Assembly (NCBI GenBank): GCA_963820775.1
Contig: CAWGBF010000013.1
Coordinates: forward strand, 1-64,000
Direction of reading: 5' to 3'
From: Roseiarcus sp963820775
GTDB taxonomy: Bacteria > Pseudomonadota > Alphaproteobacteria > Rhizobiales > Beijerinckiaceae
Length of the DNA stretch: 64,000 nt
In this document: positions 45,638 to 54,550 of the stretch, one piece after another
How positions within the stretch are numbered: the stretch's first letter is position 1
Layout of the letters: the number at the start of each line of letters is the position of its first letter
The notes under the pieces: generated by a model
Databases searched by the model: none
What the model saw: the letters and a program-made list of their open reading frames with translations, nothing else
Told to the model about the DNA's origin: nothing
Position numbers and translations under genes: made by a program

Positions 45638-46060
45638 ATGAATCGGATGACTGCGTTGCTAATCGCGTTGTCGTTAATCTCAGTACCTGCGGCAGGCGGC
45701 CAACTTGGCCCGCCGGGTCAAGGGCAGTCTGTCGCGATCAACATAATGAATGCGACGACGACGCAGCTCGTCGCCCCATCGGGTTCGACCCAGATTTACG
45801 TGACCGCATGGGACATGTTTGCAAATGCAGCGAGCAATGTGAGCTTAGTATATGGAACAAAAACCAACAATCCTTGCGACACCGGTACCACAACTTTGAC
45901 TGGTGTCTATAATTTCACAGCACAATCAGGTATGTCGCGGGTCGGCGGCAACCCAATTTACAGTCCGCTCTACCTCATTCCCCAAGGAAAAGCGCTCTGC
46001 GCAGTCACGTCGGGCGCGAGCGTGTCATTAGCCGGTTCTCTTTCCTATACGCAGTACTGA
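45638..46060 (+). CDS. Exported hypothetical protein
   Basis: A 140-residue protein with a signal peptide (MNRMTALLIALSLISVPAAG) and a Thr/Ser/Gly/Asn-rich mature part with two Cys (NNPCDTG and KALCAVT), probably a secreted beta domain. Not recognised. GGAGGA precedes the ATG at good spacing. Its leader duplicates the one before the gene at 46484. It may be a surface or extracellular product controlled with the quorum genes around it. Confidence 0.7.
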   Translation: MNRMTALLIALSLISVPAAGGQLGPPGQGQSVAINIMNATTTQLVAPSGSTQIYVTAWDMFANAASNVSLVYGTKTNNPCDTGTTTLTGVYNFTAQSGMSRVGGNPIYSPLYLIPQGKALCAVTSGASVSLAGSLSYTQY

Positions 46061-46483
46061 GGAGGGAATGATCCGACGCTCGATACCGTCGGCACCTTCT
46101 GGCTGGCCACGCGCGTGAGATAGAACCACCGCCATCGCGTAATTTGGGCGACGCTAGAAAAGGCGCGCGATCTTTCGAACGCGGCAAGCTGCTGCGACTT
46201 GGCCTATTGGTGTTAGCCTCAAGGCGGATAGGTGACGTGGTTTCCTGCGGCGCGACTTCGCAAGGCGCTATCCGATAGGATATTGAGTGTCGGCGAGAAG
46301 AATGGTTTTGCTGCGGTCGGTGGTTTCGCCCCACAACCGCCAAGTAGTAAAAGCAGCACAAATTCCCGTCCACAAGTGTTTCCATAAATTATGTTGACGT
46401 TGTTCCTGTTTTGTTGTCTACAGGTTTGTCGCTTGTCATTCTTTCCCTACGTCATCAAACTGGGTTTCGTGATGGAGCCAAGT
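46061..46483. other. Intergenic; second copy of the direct repeat
   Basis: No gene seen. The stretch includes 46252-46384, a diverged copy of the 45469-45616 leader, and a short AT-rich zone that may hold a promoter for the two genes that follow. Confidence 0.5.
46252..46384 (+). repeat. Direct repeat, downstream copy
   Basis: Best-matching part is 46313-46384 (ACCGCCAAGTAGTAAAAGCA and following AAATTCCCGTCC), about 770 bases after the first copy, in the same orientation and again upstream of a gene. Confidence 0.65.
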
Positions 46484-46720
46484 ATGGGGGGCGAAGTGAC
46501 CAAGAAATTAAAAAAACGCTCGTCCGAGTCTGAAGACACAAAGCAGGATATTGGAAAATTGAGTCTGTCGGCTTGCGAGGCGCGCAGGTTATACGGTATC
46601 TGCGTTGAGTTACTTGAACTATGCAGTCACGTTTCTGGTCGAATAGACCCTCAGGCTGGCTGGATGGTCGCTCACGCACGAGACGAAGTGATGCTGGGGA
46701 TCTTCGATGTTAAGCCTTAG
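46484..46720 (+). CDS. Small hypothetical protein upstream of luxR
   Basis: A 78-residue protein (MGGEVTKKLKKRSSESEDTK... WMVAHARDEVMLGIFDVKP), basic at its start and helical later; not recognised. The ATG at 46484 has GGAG six bases upstream; an earlier ATG at 46472 lacks a ribosome site. Its end overlaps the luxR start by 14 bases, so the two are translationally coupled. A role in modulating the receptor is possible but unproven. Confidence 0.6.
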   Translation: MGGEVTKKLKKRSSESEDTKQDIGKLSLSACEARRLYGICVELLELCSHVSGRIDPQAGWMVAHARDEVMLGIFDVKP

Positions 46721-47477
46721 AGAGAGACCGCCAGTCGATATCAGCATTGAATCGGCGGCGACGCGACTGACCGAGACGATTCTCGGCAACGATGATCATG
46801 ATCTCGCCGACACGCTGAAGGCAATCGCTTCCGATATTGGTCTTTCTCATATCGCATATTTGCGCTTGTCGCCGGATAAGAGTCCCGATATCTGCCTGTT
46901 GGTCGCGGTTGTCACGTATTCGAGATTATGGCAGCACCGATACTTCGTCAAGAAATATATGAGCGATGATCCGGTGATTTCTTATGGGCGAGAGGCCGAT
47001 CAGCCTTTCGATTGGACTAACCTCCCCGTTGATGATCCGGCGGCGAAGGCCTTTTTCGCTGACGCCTTCAATCACAGTGTGGGGCGAAACGGCCTGTCGA
47101 TTCCCTTGCGCAACCGACGCGGCGTGTTCGCGCTGGTTTCGTTTAGCAGCGACCTGTCGAACGACGAATGGCAGGATTACAAAGCCGCCAATCTGGAGAA
47201 ACTCAAACTTCTGTCGGTTCTTATTGACTCAGCGTCGAATATCAATTTCAAATTGCCTGCCTTTCCTGTCCATTTGTCCAATCGAGAAGAGCAGTGTTTG
47301 CTTTGGGCGGCGCGCGGCAAGACTTACCAGGAGATCGCCGAGATCCTGGGTCTAGCTTTTGGCAGCGTCAAAACGCATTTGGACGCGGCCCGTCACAAGT
47401 TGCACTGCATGAATTTGACCCACGCGGCCGCGGTCGCTTTCGCCACCGGAGTGATTCCGGCGCAGGCCCTGAAATAG
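46707..47477 (+). CDS. LuxR-family AHL receptor / transcriptional regulator
   Basis: A 256-residue quorum-sensing regulator. The autoinducer-binding domain (about 20-175) keeps the key pocket residues: W75, Y79, D88-P89, W103 and the Gly in GRNGLSIP, matching the invariant residues of TraR/LuxR. The HTH (about 192-250) has LSNREEQCLLWAARGKTYQEI and GSVKTHLDAARHKL. It should bind an AHL, probably one made by the synthase at 44826 or 11560. It is coupled to the small gene at 46484. Confidence 0.95.
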   Translation: MLSLRERPPVDISIESAATRLTETILGNDDHDLADTLKAIASDIGLSHIAYLRLSPDKSPDICLLVAVVTYSRLWQHRYFVKKYMSDDPVISYGREADQPFDWTNLPVDDPAAKAFFADAFNHSVGRNGLSIPLRNRRGVFALVSFSSDLSNDEWQDYKAANLEKLKLLSVLIDSASNINFKLPAFPVHLSNREEQCLLWAARGKTYQEIAEILGLAFGSVKTHLDAARHKLHCMNLTHAAAVAFATGVIPAQALK

Positions 47478-47618
47478 GCGGAAGACAGCTCGCATCGCTC
47501 CGAGACTCGCGAATCCGGAACAGCCGAGTGCGGCGCCATCGCTAGCGCCTTCTGCAGTTGGATTTGCGCATTTCCGGCGTTCCTGCGCCTTCGGCGATCC
47601 AATCGTACCTTCGAGAGT

Positions 47619-48393
47619 TCACGTCGAAATGGCGCCTCCCAGCCGGTCGATCAGCGCCTTCAGCGTCGCTGCGGTCGAAGCGTCCGCCTCGCCGTCAACC
47701 CGCTCCGGCCGGAAGTGGCGCTGGAAGGCGGCGACCACCTGCCGGGTCTGACGATCGTAAACCCCGGTGATCTCGACGCCATAGCCATAAAGCGCCAGCA
47801 TCGCCTGCATCGCCCGCACCGGCGGGCCTTCCTCCTCATGGGCGAACAGAGGCGAGCCGGTGAGGCGCGCGGGCTCGGTCCAATGGCCGACGCCGCGCCG
47901 CCACAGCGTCGCCCAAGGAAAGGCTTCGCCCGGGTCGCGCTTGCGCGTCGGCGCGACATCGGAATGGGCGAGCACCCGCTCGGGCGCGATCGCCCAGCGC
48001 GCGGCAATATCTCGGACGAGCGCGATCGTCGCCTCGATCTGGCGGTCAGGAAAGGCAGGCAGAGCCGCCTTCATGGCCGGGATTGACGATCTCGATTCCG
48101 ATCGAAGCCGAGTTCAGGTCGCTTTCGCCTTTCCAAAAAGCCTTGCCCGCATGCCAGGCGCGGTCGCTTTCGGCGACCAACTGGTCGATTAAGCCGTCCT
48201 CCCAAACCAAATAATGCGCCGACACCTCGGAGGCCGGATCGGTGAGCGCCTTCAATGCAGCCTCGCCCGTCGGCATGCCCGTATAGTGTAGGATCAGGCA
48301 GTTTGGCCGGCCATAGCCGCGCCGCTCGCCATGATTGGGCGAGGGCGCGAAGCGGGCAACCAGCGGGCTGTCCGGGGACGACCGGCTGGTCAT
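47619..48393 (-). CDS. AmpD/AmiD-type N-acetylmuramoyl-L-alanine amidase, apparent 1-bp frameshift
   Basis: Amidase_2 zinc enzyme with a C-terminal peptidoglycan-binding domain. The first frame (ATG 48393) has LILHYTGMPTGEAAL with a zinc His, and WHAGKAFWKG, then IGIEIVNPGHEGG. An extra base near 48063 closes it. The second frame supplies FPDRQIEATIALV, LAHSDVAPTRKRDPG (zinc His/Asp) and the binding domain with MQAMLALYGYGVEITG. Removing the base gives about 257 residues. A sequence error is likely. Confidence 0.87.
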
Positions 48394-48478
48394 GTCCCAA
48401 GACCGGCCGCGCGCGCCGGGCGCAGGCTGGCCGCGCCGTGGCGAGAACGATAGCCATGGCGCGCGAAGCGTGGATTGA

Positions 48479-48773
48479 TCAGTACCAGGCGCGGCAGACG
48501 CGGTTGCCCCAGTGCGTCCCAGCCCCATCGCGCGCAGCGGTGGCGCGGCGCCGTCACGGCGTTGCCGATCAGCGCGCCCGTGCCCGCGCCGAGAATGCCG
48601 CCGGCAATGGCGCCGCCGGCGCTGCCGCCGGTAAGCGCCGACCCGATCAGCGCGCCGCCGCCGGCGCCGATCGCGCCGCCGGCCAGCGTGCCTGTCTGCT
48701 GTTGCGGCGTGTAGCAGCCCGAAACCGAAAGCGCGCCGGCGAGCGCCAGCGCGAGAGCGAGAGATTTTTTCAT
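48479..48773 (-). CDS. Gly-zipper lipoprotein 1, apparent 1-bp frameshift at the end
   Basis: Lipoprotein signal peptide with lipobox LSVSGCYT, then glycine-zipper segments (GGAIGAGGGALIGSAL, GILGAGTGALIGNAV) typical of outer-membrane YMGG/Rick_17kDa-like proteins. The frame as written runs to 48390. Dropping one G in the GGG of CACTGGGGC gives DALGNRVCRAWY and a stop at 48479, matching the ends of the two paralogues. First of three tandem copies. Confidence 0.75.
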
Positions 48774-48789
48774 GTTTCCTCCCTTAGGC

Positions 48790-49084
48790 TCAATAGAAAG
48801 CGGTGCAGATCCGGTTACCGTTATAGTCGTAGCCCCACTGCGCGCAACGCCCGCTTGGGGCGGTCGCAGCGTTGCCGATTAACGCGCCGGTCCCGGCGCC
48901 GAGCAGGCCGCCGGCGATCGCGCCCCCCGCGCTGCCGTGGGAAACCGCCGATCCGATCAGCGCGCCCCCGCCGGCCCCGATCGCGCCGCCAGCAAGGGTG
49001 CCCGTCTGCTGTTGGGGCGTCTGGCAGGCCGAGACCGACAGCCGCGCCGGCCAGAGCCAGCGCAAGAGTGAGAGTTTTCTTCAT
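48790..49084 (-). CDS. Gly-zipper lipoprotein 2, apparent 1-bp frameshift in the signal peptide
   Basis: Paralogue of the flanking genes. It begins MKKTLTLALALAGA at 49084. An extra G there separates it from the frame carrying LSVSACQTPQQQTGTLAGG, the zipper segments and the tail CAQWGYDYNGNRICTAFY. Removing the base gives a normal lipoprotein of about 97 residues with the lipobox Cys in VSACQ. Probably a sequence error. Confidence 0.75.
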
Positions 49085-49098
49085 GTTTCCTCTTTGGC

Positions 49099-49431
49099 TC
49101 AATAGAAGGCGGTGCAGACCCGGTTGCCGTTGTAATCATAGGCCCATTGGGCGCATCGCCGCGGCGGCCCGCCGTAGTAGCCCGGCGGCGGCCCGCCATA
49201 GTAGCCCGATGGCGTCGCGGCCGAGCCTATGAGCGCGCCCGAGCCCGCCCCGATCGCGGCGCCCGCCAGCGCGCCGCCCGCGCTGCCGCCCGACACCGCC
49301 GAACCGATGAGAGCGCCCGTACCCGCGCCCAGCGCGCCGCCGACGAGCGCGTTCTGCTGCTGCGGCGTCTCGCAGGCCGAGACGGAGACGGCGGCGGCCA
49401 GCGCCGCCGAAAGCGCCAGAGTTCTTCTCAT
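49099..49431 (-). CDS. Gly-zipper lipoprotein 3
   Basis: Intact paralogue of 110 residues starting MRRTLALSAALAAAVSVSAC, with the lipobox Cys. Glycine-zipper segments (GALGAGTGALIGSAV, AAIGAGSGALIGSA) are followed by a YYGGPPPGYYGGPP insert and the shared tail CAQWAYDYNGNRVCTAFY. The zipper motifs suggest membrane-inserted helices in the outer membrane. The role is unknown. First in transcription order of the three tandem copies. Confidence 0.82.
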   Translation of the reverse strand: MRRTLALSAALAAAVSVSACETPQQQNALVGGALGAGTGALIGSAVSGGSAGGALAGAAIGAGSGALIGSAATPSGYYGGPPPGYYGGPPRRCAQWAYDYNGNRVCTAFY

Positions 49432-49666
49432 GCGATGCAATCTCCCCGTCCGTCTCGCCCCCAAGGGCCGTAAAACTGTATTCCTCACGCCTCGACGCCC
49501 TCAAGCCTGAGCGCGGCGGCGCGAACTGCAGTATCGTCCGCTTGCCGCCACAATCCCATAATTCGAGCGAAGCTTCAATGAACTAGCCCTGTGATTGGTT
49601 CCCCGGTCGGGCGCCGCCTCCGATTGTGCTTGACCGCTCCAGCATCGGCCCCCTATGCCGTCGTCC

Positions 49667-50073
<407 letters not shown>

Positions 50074-50154
50074 GTTTGCTTCGCTTCTCGTTCAAACTCG
50101 GTCAGGGCGGATCCCGATCTCGCGACGATCGGCCGCTCGAAGCCGGAACATGCA

Positions 50155-50783
50155 GTGATGCTGCGCGCTGACAAAGTCATCCCGGCCGGCCATTGGTCGG
50201 GCGCTCCGGCCGACACGGTGGTGCTCGACTTCGACGAGCGCTATCGCCGGCGCGTCGCCATGACCGGGGTCGGCGGGCTCGAATTCCTGCTCGATCTCAC
50301 GGAAGCAGCCATGCTGCGCGGCGGCGACGGGTTGCGGCTCGAGGACGGGCGCGTGGTCGAGGTGGTCGCCGAGCCCGAACCGCTGGCGGAGATCCGGGCC
50401 GCCGACCCTCTGGCGCTGATCCGCATCGCCTGGCACCTTGGCAACCGCCATCTGCCGACCGAACTGCTGCCGAAGGCGCTGCGCATCCGCCGCGACTCCG
50501 TCATCGAGGCGATGGCCGAGGGACTTGGCGCGCGGGTGATCGCGCTCGAGGCGCCGTTCAATCCCGAAGGCGGGGCTTACGTGAAGGGCGATGGCGGCGC
50601 GGCCGAGCCGTATGATCATGAGCACGCTCATGGGCGCGGCCACGCCCATGGTCACGATCACGCGCACGGCTCCGCAAGGAGCGTGACGATCGCCATTCTC
50701 ACGACCATGATCATGGGCCTGCGCCAGCCCACGACGATCATCACGCCCACGACCACGAGCATGGACACGGCCGCCGAGGCTGA
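50155..50783 (+). CDS. ureE: Urease accessory protein UreE, apparent frameshift in the His-rich tail
   Basis: Nickel metallochaperone for urease. The peptide-binding and metal-binding domains are intact (IRIAWHLGNRHLPTEL, with the conserved His). From about residue 154 a His-rich tail begins (HEHAHGRGHAHGHDHAHG). An indel near 50690 then breaks it; the other frame continues HDHDHGPAPAHDDHHAHDH to a stop at 50781-50783. The His tail binds several nickel ions. ureF overlaps the end. Urease structural genes are not in the window. Confidence 0.9.
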
Positions 50784-51460
50784 CCGCGGCGCGCCGCTGC
50801 CGCTCCTCGATCTGGCTCTCGCCGGCATTCCCGGTCGGCGCCTACGCCTATTCGCATGGGCTCGAATGGGCGGTCGAAGCGGGCGACGTCGTGGATGCGG
50901 CCTCGCTTCAAGGCTGGCTCCTCGATCTCCTGGAATTTGGCGCGCCGCGTTCGGACGCCATCCTGTTCGCGGCCGCCTTTCGCGCCGCGGCGGCGGCCGA
51001 TTGGCCGGAACTCATGGAGATCAACGCGCTGGCGGTCGCGCTGACGGCTTCGGCCGAGCGGCGCCTGGAAACGACGGCTCAAGGGACGGCGTTTGTCGCC
51101 GCCGCGCGCGCGGCCTGGGATTGCGAGCCATTGCGCCGGCTCGACTCGGCGCCGGACGGCGGCATCGCCTATCCGGTCGCGGTCGCCGCTGCGGCGAGCG
51201 GGCACGCTCTGCCATTTGACATGAGCCTCGAGGCGTTCGTCCTCGCTCAGGCCGCCAATCTCGTCTCCGCCGCCTTGCGTCTCGGCCCTATCGGGCAGAC
51301 GGACGGCCAGAAGATTCTCGCCGCGCTGTTTCCACATATTCGGGGTTTGGCCCGGGAGGCGCAATCTGCGAACCTCGCCGACCTCGGCGGCTGCGCGTTT
51401 CGCTCCGACATCGCCGCCATGCGTCACGAGACGCAATATTCGAGACTGTTCCGGTCATGA
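50761..51460 (+). CDS. ureF: Urease accessory protein UreF, apparent 1-bp frameshift near the start
   Basis: GTPase-modulating subunit of the UreDFG maturation complex. The ATG at 50761 gives MDTAAEADRGAPLPLL. Removing one base near 50808 joins this to the family motif IWLSPAFPVGAYAYSHGLEW and an intact remainder ending QYSRLFRS at 51460. Without the correction no normal start is available in the main frame. It overlaps ureE upstream and ureG downstream (ATGA). Confidence 0.88.
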
Positions 51461-52088
51461 CCATGAGCCAGCAACCTCTGCGCGTCGGAATCGGTGGCCC
51501 GGTCGGCTCCGGCAAGACGGCGCTGATGGAGAAGCTTTGCAAGCGCCTGCGCGACGAACTCAACATCGCCGCCATCACCAACGACATCTACACCAAGGAG
51601 GACGCCCGCATTCTGGTCGAGGCCGGGGCGCTTGCGCCTGAGCGGATCATCGGCGTCGAGACCGGCGGCTGTCCCGCATACGGCGATCCGCGAGGACGCC
51701 TCGATCAACCTCGCGGCGGTGTCGGAGATGCGCAAGCGGTTCGCCAATCTCGATCTCATCCTGATCGAATCGGGCGGCGACAACCTCGCCGCGACCTTCT
51801 CGCCTGAACTGGCGGATCTTACGATCTACGTCATTGACGTCTCGGGCGGCGAGAAAATCCCCCGCAAGGGCGGCCCAGGCGTGACCCGCTCGGACCTCCT
51901 GGTGATCAACAAGATCGATCTCGCCCCTTACGTCGGCGCCTCGCTCGAGGTGATGAAGACTGACGCGCTGATGATGCGCAAGGGCCGTCCATTCGTGCTG
52001 GCCGAATATGAAGACCGGGGACGGCCTGGAGGCGATTGTCGCCTTCCTGCGCCTCCGGGGCGGACTCGAGGTCAGCGACCCGTGGTGA
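51457..52088 (+). CDS. ureG: Urease accessory GTPase UreG, two apparent 1-bp frameshifts
   Basis: SIMIBI-class GTPase that drives nickel insertion. The Walker A motif is in GIGGPVGSGKTALM. The Cys-Pro-His metal site is interrupted: as written it reads GGCPAYG; removing one base near 51675 restores GGCPHTAIREDAS. The middle (DLILIESGGDNLAATFSPEL, LLVINKIDLAPYVGA) is intact. A second extra base near 52010 separates it from the C-terminus TGDGLEAIVAFLRLRGGLEV ending at 52088. Two errors in one short gene suggest low sequence quality here. Confidence 0.88.
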
Positions 52089-52196
52089 AGGACGACAGGG
52101 GGCCTCATTTGAAAGACGGGTGTCTGGGAGGACAGGGGGAACCTTAACAAACGCCGCGCGTTTACACTGTGAACCCGCGCGGCAGGCGAGATTCGA

Positions 52197-52784
52197 ATGC
52201 ATTCCACACGGCCCTATCGCCACGGCAATCTGCCCGCCGCACTTCTGGCCGCAGCTCGTCAGATTCTGGACGAGAACGGCTTGCAGGCGGTTGGACTGCG
52301 TGAGACCGCGCGGCGGGTCGGGGTCTCGGCGACGGCCGCCTATCGCCATTTCACCAGCAAGGAAGATCTCCTTGCGTCCGTCGCAGCCGAGGGTTTCCTC
52401 GAGCTGGCCGCGGCGATGCAGAGCGCCACCCGCGGCGCCAATCCCCTGACCCGGGCGGGTCTTGCCTATATCGAGTTCGCTCACCAGAATCGCGGCCTCT
52501 TTCGCCTCATGTTCGGGCCCATTCTCGCCGAGCGGGCGAAATATCCAGCGCTCCACGCCGCGAGCTTGAGGGTCGAAGCTATGTTGGTGCGCGGCGTCAC
52601 CGACCTCGACCCGCGGCCGCTCAACGACAATCACGCGGCGATGGCCGCGTGGGGCCTGGTGCATGGACTCGCGCATCTGATCGTCGACGGCTTCTTTCCA
52701 GCGGGGCGAGCCACCGTCCAGGCGGAGGAGATCCTGGCCAAAACCAGACTGCCGAAACCGCCGGATTCGGCGCCGGCCCGATAG
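52197..52784 (+). CDS. TetR/AcrR-family regulator (WHG domain type)
   Basis: A 195-residue repressor-type protein. The N-terminal HTH (about 8-55) has LRETARRVGVSATAAYRHFTS, a strong TetR signature. The C-terminal WHG-type ligand domain contains GLFRLMFGPILAE and AAWGLVHGLAHLIVDGFF. The ligand and targets are unknown. The nearest neighbours are ureG upstream and, downstream, a non-coding stretch holding hairpin repeat C. Confidence 0.9.
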   Translation: MHSTRPYRHGNLPAALLAAARQILDENGLQAVGLRETARRVGVSATAAYRHFTSKEDLLASVAAEGFLELAAAMQSATRGANPLTRAGLAYIEFAHQNRGLFRLMFGPILAERAKYPALHAASLRVEAMLVRGVTDLDPRPLNDNHAAMAAWGLVHGLAHLIVDGFFPAGRATVQAEEILAKTRLPKPPDSAPAR

Positions 52785-53315
52785 CTCGCTCACCGCCTGG
52801 CGTCGCGCGAGCGGCCCGACCGCGGCGGGAGGGCGGGACCGGGCGCAGCCGCCATCGATCTGCGCTTGGCGCATAGCCCAATCCAAATTTGTCCAAGCAA
52901 GATCAAATAAAAGGGCTTGGAATTCCTTGGATCTATTTGGTTTTATTCGTCCGATTCGAGGCTTTTCAACGGGTTACGGCGAATCCAAACAACTTTCTTC
53001 TGCGGCCCGCGTCCTGCTGGGTAGATATGCGCTTCCGTCTTGGCGGCGGCGCCACCCTCGCTCATGATGGGCGTGTCGCCAGCCTCATTCATTCGAGAGC
53101 CATTGTACCCCGCCATTCCGGAGTCGGGCAAGAAATTGTCGAAAAAAGAACGCCACGGGTCTTCGACGTCGCGATACTGAGCGTGAAATGGAAATGGAGC
53201 CGAACGGCGCGGCGGACGAATCGCGGGCGGCGGCAGGCCGGATCTTTTGTCGCGTGTCCCAAGGCTCCTCGGGGCGCATCGAATCGCCCCCCTCAGGAGC
53301 AGAGGCCGGCGAAGC
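52785..53315. other. Intergenic with hairpin repeat C
   Basis: About 530 bases between convergent genes. The recognisable content is the repeat at 52881-52992. The rest has only short unsupported ORFs. Confidence 0.5.
52881..52992 (+). repeat. Dispersed hairpin repeat, copy C
   Basis: CCAAATTTGTCCAAGC (52883-52898) pairs with CCTTGGATCTATTTGG (52925-52940), 13 of 16 positions. A core with CGAGGCTTTTCAACGGGTT follows, matching copies A and B. The hairpin sequence itself differs from A and B, but the order hairpin-then-core is the same. Confidence 0.7.
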
Positions 53316-53993
53316 CTATTTGGAACTCGAGGGCCGAAAGTTCACGACAACAAGACTTTCGCTGACAAAATCCTTGGGGCTGCCGCCGCTCTTGTGGAAG
53401 AAGCGGTTGGTGACTTCAATGGCGCGGTCATCCAGCGTCTTCGAGCACGTGTCGTTGATGTAGGTCGGACCGATCGCTTCCTCGTTGGCGCCCGGTTGCG
53501 CCTTTTCGCAGGTCCAGCCCTCGTCGCCGTAATGTTCCTTCGCCTGGAGGCCAAGCCGATAGGCTTTCTTCCGCATGTAGAGACTCGTCTGATCCTTGGT
53601 CTTGATCTCGATCCTGACCAAGCGAGCGGAGGCATCAAAAAACAGCGCCAAGTCGACGGGGTGGCCAGCCACTAACGTCTCGTCGTGGCCGGGCTGGTCG
53701 TATTCGACGTGCAAGCCGCGCAGACCCTCTGCGTCGGCCGGACAGGACATCCAGTCCCGCCAGCTCTCAACTGGCTGATTCGTCGTCCCAAGGCACGACA
53801 AGTTGTGGTAGCCGGAGGCGGGAAGGTCTTGCACCGACATGCCGATGTTGACGTCGTGCAGATCCGAAACGGACTGCGCCGCCGTCGCACCCGATGCGCT
53901 CAGCGACGCGCACAGGCCCAGTGCCGCGAATAGAGGCCGTGCTTCCGATCTCACCCCGCGGTCACTGCGTGGTGGCGGGCGTCGGCAACGCAT
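53316..53993 (-). CDS. Exported protein of unknown function in the PQQ dehydrogenase operon
   Basis: A 225-residue protein starting at the ATG at 53993, set by GGGAGGAGG five bases upstream; it overlaps the end of the cytochrome gene. The signal peptide (ALGLCASLSASGATA) precedes a mature part with four or more Cys (NLSCLG, WMSCPAD, WTCEKA, NDTCSK), probably two disulfides. The core (VNIGMSVQDLPASGYHNL) suggests a domain repeated in periplasmic proteins. Its operon position implies a role in alcohol oxidation, such as assembly or electron transfer, but no motif proves it. Confidence 0.75.
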   Translation of the reverse strand: MRCRRPPPRSDRGVRSEARPLFAALGLCASLSASGATAAQSVSDLHDVNIGMSVQDLPASGYHNLSCLGTTNQPVESWRDWMSCPADAEGLRGLHVEYDQPGHDETLVAGHPVDLALFFDASARLVRIEIKTKDQTSLYMRKKAYRLGLQAKEHYGDEGWTCEKAQPGANEEAIGPTYINDTCSKTLDDRAIEVTNRFFHKSGGSPKDFVSESLVVVNFRPSSSK

Positions 53994-54492
53994 GATGACC
54001 TCCTCCCTTGTAAACGTCACAGGCCTTCGACTCCTCGCCAAAAAAGGCGACGCAATCGGCCAGATTGGGATCCCCCTTACCTTTAATCGCGGTGAGGACG
54101 TAGTCCGCGACGGCGTCGATTTCCTCCACTCGGAGGAAAACGCCGGCTTGCGCCACGTGCATGGTCTCGACGTCTTTATTGGTCAGATTATAGCATTGCG
54201 GCGCGCCGTCCGCGGGGTAGGAGTCGTGAAAGAAGTAAGGCATTCCGGTTCCAGGACGACCGCATTTCACGGTCTCCATGATCTGCGACTTTTCGAGTTC
54301 AGTCTTGCGCAGCGACAGCGCCGCGCCGCCGTACCCGCCGCCGCCGCCTCCGTGCCACTTATGACAGCCGACGCAATTCGCGCGTTTGTAGATGGCTTGG
54401 CCGGTTTCCAGGCTGTTCTCGGCCGCGTAGGACGTTCCAGCGAGCATGACGACAACGAGCGCAGCCGCGCTCCCAACGATACAAAACTTCAT
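53962..54492 (-). CDS. c-type cytochrome, partner of the PQQ dehydrogenase
   Basis: A 176-residue exported cytochrome with signal peptide (about 1-23) and one haem site C40-V-G-C43-H44. A Gly-rich loop (HKWHGGGGGGYGG) follows, and probable axial Met lies in RPGTGMPYFF. Cytochromes of this type accept electrons from periplasmic quinoprotein alcohol dehydrogenases. It follows the dehydrogenase by 57 bases on the same strand and overlaps the exported-protein gene downstream. Confidence 0.92.
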   Translation of the reverse strand: MKFCIVGSAAALVVVMLAGTSYAAENSLETGQAIYKRANCVGCHKWHGGGGGGYGGAALSLRKTELEKSQIMETVKCGRPGTGMPYFFHDSYPADGAPQCYNLTNKDVETMHVAQAGVFLRVEEIDAVADYVLTAIKGKGDPNLADCVAFFGEESKACDVYKGGGHHALPTPATTQ

Positions 54493-54514
54493 CGGATCAT
54501 CACATGAGGCGCGA

Positions 54515-54550
54515 GCGAGGCCACGGCTTATCCCGTGGCCTCGCTTTTTT
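54515..54550 (+). terminator. Perfect 12-bp hairpin with T-run between dehydrogenase and cytochrome genes
   Basis: GCGAGGCCACGG (54515-54526) pairs exactly with CCGTGGCCTCGC (54533-54544), followed on the plus strand by TTTTTT. The flanking genes are on the minus strand, where the A-run comes first, so it is a poor terminator for them. It may act as an mRNA-stabilising stem downstream of the dehydrogenase reading frame. Confidence 0.6.

Noticed and set aside
48390..48393. ATGA overlap between lipoprotein 1 and the AmpD-type amidase
   Set aside because: The overlap arises only from the frameshifted lipoprotein tail; the paralogues show the true stop at 48479.
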